From: Planctomycetota bacterium
Lineage (GTDB): Bacteria; Planctomycetota; Planctomycetia; Pirellulales; Pirellulaceae
Assembly: GCA_026692885.1 (NCBI GenBank)
Contig: JAPLNJ010000605.1
Location: 1 to 6,517, forward strand
DNA length: 6,517 nt
Direction: 5' to 3'
The notes under the pieces are model-generated. The model saw nothing but the letters and a program-made list of their open reading frames with translations, searched no databases and was not told where the DNA came from. Every line of letters starts with the position of its first letter. Positions within the stretch are counted from its first letter, which is position 1. A program made the position numbers and the translations under genes. Shown here in pieces: positions 1 through 6,517 of the stretch.

Positions 1-172
1 TTCCACAGCCATGTCGCACTTGGTTTTCGTCCGTCACGGCGAATCCGTGCTGAACGTCGTGAACCGCCAGACTCGCGTGTTCTGCGGCCAAATTGACACG
101 CCGCTCACGGAACACGGACGCGAGCAGGCTAGTGCCTCACCCGACCTGATTTGACAGTTGCTAGCCCGGTAG

Positions 173-192
173 CTGAAGTCGCCAGACTTCAG
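173..192. repeat. Perfect hairpin within first element (left)
   Basis: CTGAAGTC at 173-180 and GACTTCAG at 185-192 form a perfect 8-bp stem with the tetraloop GCCA. The hairpin lies inside the left subterminal part of the 129-bp element. Its loop is complementary to the loop of the partner hairpin at 211-230. Confidence 0.85.
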
Positions 193-210
193 GCGGTGGC
201 AGCAGGCGGC

Positions 211-230
211 CCGAATTCTGGCGAATTCGG
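211..230. repeat. Perfect hairpin within first element (right)
   Basis: CCGAATTC at 211-218 and GAATTCGG at 223-230 form a perfect 8-bp stem with the tetraloop TGGC. Read on the other strand the loop is GCCA, so this is the mirror-image partner of the hairpin at 173-192, with a diverged stem sequence that still pairs perfectly. Confidence 0.85.
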
Positions 231-564
231 CTACTTGTCATTTCAGGTCGGTCCGGGCACTAGGACTGTCGGGTAACAGTTGTCGGCCCGTGGCAAACTC
301 CGGATTCAAGCGGCAATCAGCTCTACGTTGTCTCGTTGCCGCGAAACGCTCGACTTGATCCTGCGGGAACTGCCGTACTCCGTGGAACGATTGGCTGACT
401 CGTCGGCATTGAACGAACGGTCGCTCGGGGATTTCGACGGACGCCGAGCGGAGGATGTGTACACCGAATTCCCGCAATACCGCGACGACCCCAACTTCAA
501 CCACACCCGTCTCACCGGACGGGGCGATCCGCGATTACTGAGTGGCGGTGCCCCAACGCCTGAG

Positions 565-738
565 CCCGGATTATTCATGTAGGCCGGAACGAGGTCGCGC
601 AAGGCCATGCCGGAACGGCGCAGCCGACGCTCGCAGGAAGAACCCGCTTGGTGCAGACGCCACGCGCCGGAAGCGACCGAAGTTCCGGCAGTGCTTCCGG
701 TTGCTTGTTCCGGCCTACAGGAGTATGAATCATCCGGG
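565..738. mobile_element. 174-bp MITE-like inverted-repeat element flanked by CTGAG
   Basis: The segment begins CCCGGATTATTCAT and ends ATGAATCATCCGGG. The inverted repeat continues inward: GTAGGCCGGAAC (579-590) is mirrored by GTTCCGGCCTAC (707-718), and TGCCGGAAC (608-616) by GTTCCGGCA (682-690). The arms are therefore about 52-57 bp each, the right arm having a few extra bases next to ATGAAT. CTGAG occurs immediately outside both ends (560-564 and 739-743), which fits a 5-bp target-site duplication, although the repeat could instead extend through AG and the true duplication be shorter. The short open frames inside are by-products of the palindrome. Sequence and ends are unrelated to the element at 132-260. 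The parent transposon family is not identified. Confidence 0.75.
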
Positions 739-988
739 CTGAGTAACAGAGTCCCGACCGTTTCCAGAAGAGTGCTCGTGCTGCACATGTCGAGCTATGT
801 TGTCATGTTTGCTTTGATCACTGCCGGGCCAACGCACGCTCTTGCTTCACCAGATCGAGCGCACACTCCGCACCAAGAAATGGGTGTCCCAAGCGGCGCT
901 GCCCGCTAGACGACTATGGTCCGCGCTGCTAACGTAGGAACTCGCTGTCCGGAGCACTTCCGGGCGGAGTTGAAATCAGATCCGCCGA

Positions 989-1017
989 TTGCTGGGCTGA
1001 CGGACCCGACCTACACT
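989..1017 (+). promoter_or_regulatory. Weak candidate sigma-70-like promoter for the MoxR operon
   Basis: TTGCTG at 989-994 and TACACT at 1012-1017 are separated by 17 bases, giving 3 of 6 and 4 of 6 matches to the housekeeping consensus. Its position, about 75 bases before the first MoxR start, is sensible. Matches this weak occur by chance, so this is only a candidate. Confidence 0.2.
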
Positions 1018-1037
1018 CCACCTGCCCACGAAAAAAT

Positions 1038-1067
1038 GTCCGGCAAACGTTCGCCGGGCATTGCCCG
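1038..1067 (+). promoter_or_regulatory. Two mutually exclusive hairpins in the leader
   Basis: GTCCGGC (1038-1044) can pair with GCCGGGC (1053-1059, one G-T pair) around an 8-base loop. Alternatively CGGGC (1055-1059) can pair with GCCCG (1063-1067) around the loop ATT. The two share bases 1055-1059, so only one can form at a time, and the ribosome binding site begins about 7 bases further on. There is no U-tract after either stem, so a terminator is unlikely. A regulatory role is speculative. Confidence 0.25.
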
Positions 1068-1089
1068 CCTTTGAAGGAAAGGCCACAGC

Positions 1090-2112
<1,023 letters not shown>

Positions 2113-2261
2113 CGGAGAGGGAGTAGGGGTGAGCAGGAAAGTTCTCCTAAGATCCTGACCCCCGCACGCTGACGCCCGTATCGCCCCCGCCGCTTGCCGT
2201 CGTTGGGCTGTGAACTGCACCCTGCATCCTACAACTCGGTCTCACACCTGGAATTGCTGAA
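2113..2261. other. 149-bp gap between the two MoxR genes
   Basis: This is the largest gap within the cluster; the other gaps are 3, 33 and 3 bases. It has no recognisable gene, no strong hairpin followed by a T-run, and no promoter pair that I would defend. It could carry a separate promoter or processing site for the second MoxR gene. Confidence 0.4.
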
Positions 2262-3281
<1,020 letters not shown>

Positions 3282-3284
3282 ACC

Positions 3285-4178
3285 ATGGCCTCAAGCGTAC
3301 TCGATTTCGACGTGCTGGCGCGGTGCGACAACATGCAGTTGTTGGCCCAGGTGGTGGTCGAAGGCTTCATCCTCGGCCTGCACCGCAGCCCGTTCCGCGG
3401 CTTCTCGGTCGAGTTCGCCGAGTACCGCCAGTACTCGCCGGGCGACGACGTGAAGCACGTCGATTGGAAGGTCTTTGCCAAGACGGACCGCTATTACCTC
3501 AAGCAATTCGAGGAGGAGACCAACCTCGCCTGTTACTTGATCGTTGACGCTTCGGGCTCCATGGGCTACGGCTCCCAGGAAAGCGGACCCACCAAGCTCC
3601 AGTATGCCAAGTGCCTGGCCGCCTGCCTGGCCTATTTCATGATCCACCAGCGCGACGCCACGGGCCTGCTGCTGTTCGACAAGGCGGTGCGCACGATCAT
3701 CCCGCCCCGTGGCAGCCAGACACACCTGAAGCATGTCCTCAGCGCGTTGGACGCCGTCAAGCCCGGCGGTGAGACCGACATCGCCCGGCCGCTGCACGAG
3801 CTGGCCGCGGGCCTCAAGCGGCGCGGGCTGGTGATCCTGATTTCCGACCTGATCGACGATCCTGAAGCAGTGCTCTCGGCCTTGCAGCATTTCCGTTTTC
3901 TGGGGCACGACGTGATCGTGTTCCATGTGCTGGACAGCGCGGAGTTGACCTTCCCCTTCGACTCGCTCACCGAGTTCACCGACCTGGAGACCGGCGCCCG
4001 GGCCCTGATCACGCCGGAGGGCATGCGTGGCGTTTACATGGAACACATGCGGCGGTTCCTCACGGCCTACGAGAAGGGCTGCGCGGCCGTGCGTGCCGAC
4101 TACCGCCTGTTCGATACGACACGCCCGCTGGACCTGGCGCTGAGCGAGTACTTGTATCGCAGAAGCCGGCTGATGTGA
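3285..4178 (+). CDS. DUF58 protein with VWA-like MIDAS motif
   Basis: This 297-residue protein is of the short, soluble DUF58 type; no signal peptide or membrane helix is seen. The family signature spans about residues 38-70, with FRGFSVEFAEYRQYSPGDD followed by HVDWKVFAKTDRYY. A von Willebrand A-like fold follows: strand plus metal-site motif LIVDASGSM (85-93, DxSxS at D88, S90, S92), GGETD (161-165) where the MIDAS threonine normally lies, and VILISDLIDD (183-192). The C-terminal end has the usual ADYRLFDTTRPLDLALSEYLYRR form. In MoxR operons DUF58 proteins are the common immediate neighbour and are thought to be the partner or adaptor of the ATPase, probably binding Mg2+ through the MIDAS. 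GGAG at 3268-3271 is the likely ribosome binding site, inside the previous gene. The final codons and stop lie in the first copy of a 16-bp triple repeat. Confidence 0.95.
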   Translation: MASSVLDFDVLARCDNMQLLAQVVVEGFILGLHRSPFRGFSVEFAEYRQYSPGDDVKHVDWKVFAKTDRYYLKQFEEETNLACYLIVDASGSMGYGSQESGPTKLQYAKCLAACLAYFMIHQRDATGLLLFDKAVRTIIPPRGSQTHLKHVLSALDAVKPGGETDIARPLHELAAGLKRRGLVILISDLIDDPEAVLSALQHFRFLGHDVIVFHVLDSAELTFPFDSLTEFTDLETGARALITPEGMRGVYMEHMRRFLTAYEKGCAAVRADYRLFDTTRPLDLALSEYLYRRSRLM

Positions 4179-4217
4179 CGTGAGACTGATGTGACATGCG
4201 ACTGATGTGACATGCGA
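4170..4217 (+). repeat. Three tandem 16-bp repeats across a stop-start junction
   Basis: Copies lie at 4170-4185, 4186-4201 and 4202-4217. The second and third are identical (CTGATGTGACATGCGA); the first differs at 2 positions. Copy 1 contains the DUF58 stop TGA (4176-4178), copy 3 the ATG (4212) of the VWA gene, and copy 2 has both signals, creating a 4-codon minicistron ATG CGA CTG ATG TGA at 4196-4210. With a single copy the stop and start would be separated by one base. Confidence 0.9.
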
Positions 4218-5441
4218 TTCGTCAACCCCATGCTCCTGGTTGGTCTGTGCGGCGCACTGCTGCCGGTGGTGATCCACCTGCTCACGCGCGACCGCATCCG
4301 GCGGATACCGTTCTCGACGTTGCGGTTCTTCGCGGGCGTCTCCAGCCGGGTCCTGCGGCGTCATCGCTTCCGGGAGGCGGTACTCTTGGCCGCGCGGGTC
4401 TTGCTCTGCGCGCTGGCAGCCATCGCCTTCGCGCGTCCGTACTTGCGCAGCAACGACCCGCTGGCCAACCCTCAGACCCAGGCCGCCACCGCGCGCGTCG
4501 TCGTGGTCGACCTCTCGGCCTCGATGGCCCGCCCTGGCATCGCCGACCGCCTGCAGCAGGCAGCGCGGGAGGCCCTCGCGGGGCTCGCCGAAGGGGTCGA
4601 TGTGGCGGCCCTGGTCACGTTTTGCGACACGCCCAACGTCGAGGTGCGATGGACCAAGGATTTCACGGAACTCAAGGAGACGCTGGGCCGCCTGACACCG
4701 ACGGAGGGCGGGACGGACCTGGCAGCCGCGCTCCGGGCCGCCGACGGGTTGCTGCGTCAGGCCGAGGCCAAGACGAAGCAGATCGTGCTGGTGAGCGATT
4801 TCCAGAAGGTCGGTTGGCGCAGTTTCAAGGGCGACTGGTCACTCGCGCCCGGCGTGAGCCTCGTCCTGCGCCCGGTCGAGCCGACCCAGACGAGTTCCAA
4901 CGTGGCCATCGCCCAGGCCAATTGCCCGGCCAGCATGATCCTCGACCGGGCCCCACGCACGGTGGCCGCACGCATCACGAACTACTCGGCCGATGACCTG
5001 ACCGGCGTGGAAGTCAACCTCAACTTGCAGGGCAAGAAGGTGGCTAGTCAGAAGGTCCAGCTCCTGGCCGGCCGGTCGGCCGACGTGCGGTTTCGCCAGG
5101 TCTTCGATCGCTTGGGCGATAATCCCGGCACGATCAGCGTCGGCGCCGACGATGCCGATCGCGGCGATAACCTCTACTACTTCAACGCCCGGGTTGCTCA
5201 ACAGATTAAGGTGGTGGTTTTGAACGGCAAGCCGGACGCCAATCCGCTGCAGGACAGTTGCCGTCGAGACCTGCACTGCCTCCTCGGCGAAGGCCGCCGA
5301 CCTGGTCGACGCCGTGGTCGTCGTGTTGACCAACGTGGGCTCGGTTTCAGCCGAGGTCAAGACGGCACTCACCGAGTTGCTCAACCGCGGCGGCGGACTG
5401 TTCTTCTTGCCAGGCGACCGCGTCAAGGCAGAGACCTTTAA
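4212..5441 (+). CDS. BatA-like VWA membrane protein, N-terminal part of frameshifted gene
   Basis: The protein starts MRFVNPMLLVGLCGALLPVVIHLLTRDRIRR in pattern, the BatA / aerotolerance-regulator N-terminal domain, with a membrane helix at about 6-22 and a basic, cytoplasmic-looking loop. A second helix lies at about 56-75. A VWA domain follows: VVVVDLSASM (96-105, MIDAS D100, S102, S104), GGTD (166-169) and IVLVSDFQ (191-198). Residues 230-330 form a beta-rich region (NYSADDLTGVEVNLNLQGK and onward). Up to about residue 348 (NGKPDANPLQD, ending near 5255) the sequence is family-like; beyond that it becomes an arginine-rich out-of-frame translation until the stop at 5439-5441, so that tail is not real protein design. 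The rest of the gene is in the next frame, to 6228. Bat proteins work with MoxR and DUF58 proteins in the envelope; the name comes from aerotolerance in Bacteroides. No clear Shine-Dalgarno is visible before the ATG, only the 16-bp repeats. Confidence 0.85.
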   Translation: MRFVNPMLLVGLCGALLPVVIHLLTRDRIRRIPFSTLRFFAGVSSRVLRRHRFREAVLLAARVLLCALAAIAFARPYLRSNDPLANPQTQAATARVVVVDLSASMARPGIADRLQQAAREALAGLAEGVDVAALVTFCDTPNVEVRWTKDFTELKETLGRLTPTEGGTDLAAALRAADGLLRQAEAKTKQIVLVSDFQKVGWRSFKGDWSLAPGVSLVLRPVEPTQTSSNVAIAQANCPASMILDRAPRTVAARITNYSADDLTGVEVNLNLQGKKVASQKVQLLAGRSADVRFRQVFDRLGDNPGTISVGADDADRGDNLYYFNARVAQQIKVVVLNGKPDANPLQDSCRRDLHCLLGEGRRPGRRRGRRVDQRGLGFSRGQDGTHRVAQPRRRTVLLARRPRQGRDL

Positions 5442-6228
5442 CGAGGTCTTCGCCGACATCGCCCCCTGCAAACTCCGTCGGGTGCTGACGCCCACGCCGT
5501 CGGCCGGGCGTGCGTCTGAGGCCCTCTTGACCAAGATCGACTACAACCACCCCGTGTTCCAGGAATTCTATCGTCCGCAACATGGCGACCTTTCCATGCC
5601 GCGGTTTGTCAAGTACTGGGAGGTGAGCTACCTGGATCTGGCCGAGGCGGGTACGATCCGTGTCCCGGCGCGATTCGACGACAGCGACCGCCCAGCGATC
5701 GTCGAGCGCCGGCTTGGGCCGGGCATCTCGCTGATGCTCACCAGCCCCGCCGACTTGGCGTGGAATTCTTTGCCCCTGCGCGCGATCTTCCTGCCCTACT
5801 TGCACGAGACGGTGCATTACCTGGCCGTGCGGACCGAGCGGCCCACGGCCTATCGCATCGGCGACCGCTTGAAGGTACCGGCTCCCTGTCGGCTGCGGGG
5901 ACCCGACGGCCGGCTCCTTCCGCCCGATGACCCGACGGCCCGCGAGCCGGGGTTCTACCAGCAAGTTTCCGCCACGGGAGCCGAGGAGTTCGTGTTCGCG
6001 GTCAACCGTGAGCTGAGCGAGGCCGACCCGACCCCGCTGGCCCCCGAGCGCATCCGCGCGGCGGTCGAAGGGCCGCGCGGCGAGGAGCCCTCTGCCACGG
6101 GTGACGGTACTTTCGACAGCAGCGGCCAAGCCCCGGACGACCAAAACCTGTGGTGGTTCGTGATGCTAGGCCTGGCGGGTTTGTTGTTCGTGGAACTGGT
6201 TCTGGGGAATCATACCTTGAGACATTAG
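5314..6228 (+). CDS. C-terminal part of the frameshifted BatA-like VWA protein
   Basis: This frame is open from 5224 and becomes family-like at about 5263-5290 (AAD LVDAVVVVLTNVG), well before any plausible start; the GTG at 5314 has no ribosome binding site. It is therefore the continuation of the gene at 4212, not an independent gene. It encodes a Rossmann-like, amidotransferase-fold region (VVVLTNVGS, then LLNRGGGLFFLPGDRV), a region with NHPVFQEF and GPGISLMLTSPADLAWNSLPLRAIFLPYLHE-type sequence, a beta-rich segment, and a C-terminal membrane helix encoded at about 6151-6207 followed by the short tail NHTLRH. This layout matches the C-terminal half of long planctomycete-type BatA proteins. 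The stop is 3 bases before the next gene. If the frameshift is real, this half is probably not translated efficiently. Confidence 0.8.
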   Translation: MVVVLTNVGSVSAEVKTALTELLNRGGGLFFLPGDRVKAETFNEVFADIAPCKLRRVLTPTPSAGRASEALLTKIDYNHPVFQEFYRPQHGDLSMPRFVKYWEVSYLDLAEAGTIRVPARFDDSDRPAIVERRLGPGISLMLTSPADLAWNSLPLRAIFLPYLHETVHYLAVRTERPTAYRIGDRLKVPAPCRLRGPDGRLLPPDDPTAREPGFYQQVSATGAEEFVFAVNRELSEADPTPLAPERIRAAVEGPRGEEPSATGDGTFDSSGQAPDDQNLWWFVMLGLAGLLFVELVLGNHTLRH

Positions 6229-6231
6229 ACG

Positions 6232-6517
6232 ATGAACGACTATAGCAGGCTCCGAACGCAGCTCGGACGGGTCCGGTGGCGCTGGAAACGCACCCAGGCG
6301 CTGTCGGGGCTGGCGATCGCGCTGGTCGAGACGATCGGCATCTTCGCCATCTTGTTGCTGGTGAACTGCATCTACCAACCTGAACCCAACGTGCGCCTGG
6401 CGGCGAGTCTGGCCGGGCTGGGGATCATTGTACTGATGCTGGTGCGGCACGTGATCGCCCCGCTGGTGCGCGCCATTCCCGACGATCAACTGGCCTTATA
6501 CGTCGAAGAGCATAACG
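6232..6517 (+). CDS. Two-helix membrane protein, DUF4175-like, 5' part only
   Basis: The frame is open from ATG 6232 to the window edge (95 codons plus one base), so only the N-terminus is seen. After a short, strongly basic start (RLRTQLGRVRWRWKRTQ) there are two hydrophobic segments at about residues 24-45 and 57-71, separated by a short polar loop (NCIYQPEPNVR). The stretch IPDDQLALYVEEHN at the end resembles the DxxLAxxIE motif that follows the second helix in DUF4175-type proteins, which often sit after BatA-like genes in such clusters. The family call is by motif and position, and is moderate. The start is 3 bases after the stop of the VWA gene, so it belongs to the same transcript. Only a weak GAGA precedes the start. 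The basic N-terminus suggests an N-in topology. Confidence 0.7.
   Translation, partial: MNDYSRLRTQLGRVRWRWKRTQALSGLAIALVETIGIFAILLLVNCIYQPEPNVRLAASLAGLGIIVLMLVRHVIAPLVRAIPDDQLALYVEEHN

Larger units (their letters stand above)
132..260. mobile_element. 129-bp MITE-like inverted-repeat element inserted at CTAG
   Basis: Both outer boundaries read CTAG (129-132 and 260-263), and removing the segment together with one TA copy restores the reading frame of the interrupted phosphatase gene. The ends are imperfect inverted repeats of about 25 bp: GTGCC at 132-136 is mirrored by GGCAC at 256-260, and CGACCTGA at 142-149 is mirrored by TCAGGTCG at 243-250. The interior carries two perfect 8-bp-stem hairpins and no open reading frame of note. 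A TA duplication inside CTAG is the known target pattern of the IS630 / Tc1-mariner-like group, so a non-autonomous derivative of such an element is the most likely identity. That family assignment is inference, because no transposase is present here. Confidence 0.8.
11..564 (+). pseudogene. Disrupted histidine-phosphatase / phosphoglycerate-mutase-like gene
   Basis: The ATG at 11 opens a frame that begins MSHLVFVRHGES, the phosphohistidine signature of the histidine phosphatase superfamily (residues R8, H9, G10, E11), and runs to GREQA at 119-130. At 131 the frame leaves the family and stops at TGA 151-153, because a small inverted-repeat element is inserted. Joining codon GCT (128-130) to AGG (262-264) restores the frame. 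After an in-frame TAA at 274-276, family-like sequence continues: ISSTLSRCRETLDLIL (the usual SSxLxRxxET stretch), then LNERSLGDFDGR and FPQYRDDPNFNHT, as expected downstream in such enzymes. Similarity fades after about 505, and a second element follows at 565. The C-terminal half with the second catalytic histidine is not recognisable. The family includes phosphoglycerate mutases and broad phosphatases; the exact substrate cannot be told. The gene has at least three lesions (insertion, stop, loss of 3' part), so it is very probably non-functional. The bases before 11 are too few to judge a ribosome binding site. Confidence 0.85.
744..1089. other. Gene-poor stretch and leader of the MoxR operon
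   Basis: No convincing gene is seen in these 346 bases. The first part (about 748-800) encodes, in one frame, RVLVLHMSSYVVMFALI, which weakly recalls the VLVVxHGxVMxA region of the phosphatase family and could be a decayed 3' remnant of the gene at 11-564, but the catalytic HG pair is absent and this is not claimed. The last 100 bases hold a weak promoter candidate, two overlapping hairpins and the ribosome binding site of the first MoxR gene. Confidence 0.5.

Noticed and set aside
607..909. A 100-codon + strand open frame running out of the second element
   Set aside because: It starts inside the palindromic element and has no gene-like composition or ribosome binding site; the VLVLHMSSYVVMFAL stretch hints at a phosphatase remnant but lacks the HG motif.
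1031..1070. Rho-independent terminator before the MoxR operon
   Set aside because: The stems are short and the A-run (1031-1036) precedes rather than follows them on the + strand; on the - strand the stems would precede a T-run, but no - strand gene ends here.
4170..4217. CRISPR-like array
   Set aside because: The three 16-bp units are directly adjacent with no spacers and overlap coding signals.
3291..4364. Reverse-strand open frame of 357 codons opposite the DUF58 gene
   Set aside because: It is an antisense shadow of DUF58 and crosses the DUF58-VWA junction; no recognisable domain.
5210..5320. Programmed ribosomal frameshift in the VWA gene
   Set aside because: No convincing slippery site with stimulatory structure is visible, and conserved residues seem to be missing, which a programmed shift would not explain.
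5347..6144. Reverse-strand open frame of 265 codons opposite the VWA C-terminal half
   Set aside because: No motifs, and the + strand frame has clear family sequence and a membrane helix.

Overview
The window looks like a piece of a high-GC bacterial chromosome, most likely a planctomycete (inference). The reasons are the gene order MoxR ATPase - DUF58 - BatA-like VWA protein - DUF4175-like membrane protein, and short palindromic insertion elements of a kind I associate with Pirellulales. No rRNA, tRNA or CRISPR array was found, and all supported genes are on the + strand.

Bases 1-743 hold the wreck of a histidine-phosphatase / phosphoglycerate-mutase-like gene. Its first 40 codons (RHGES motif) are interrupted by a 129-bp non-coding inverted-repeat element inserted at a CTAG site. 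The reading frame resumes exactly on the other side, but then carries an in-frame TAA and runs into a second, 174-bp inverted-repeat element flanked by CTGAG direct repeats. Bases 744-1089 hold no convincing gene; the last part is the leader of the next operon, with a weak candidate promoter and two mutually exclusive small hairpins.

Bases 1090-6517 are a compact + strand gene cluster: two tandem MoxR-family AAA+ ATPases (1090-2112 and 2262-3281), a DUF58 protein (3285-4178), a BatA-like membrane-anchored von Willebrand factor A protein in two reading frames (4212-6228, broken near 5254-5290), and the 5' end of a two-helix membrane protein resembling DUF4175 proteins (6232 to the window edge). 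In known systems of this type a MoxR hexamer uses ATP to act on a partner carrying a VWA/MIDAS metal-binding domain, and DUF58 and Bat proteins are the usual co-encoded partners. The likely picture is an envelope-associated chaperone or maturation system; its substrate cannot be read from this window.

The most unusual points are: the first MoxR has lost the sensor-1 asparagine (ATQNP has become ATQIA) while its tandem paralog keeps it; a 16-bp sequence covering the DUF58 stop and the VWA start is tandemly repeated three times; the VWA gene has a net frameshift apparently with loss of some codons; and two different small inverted-repeat elements sit in one dead gene.
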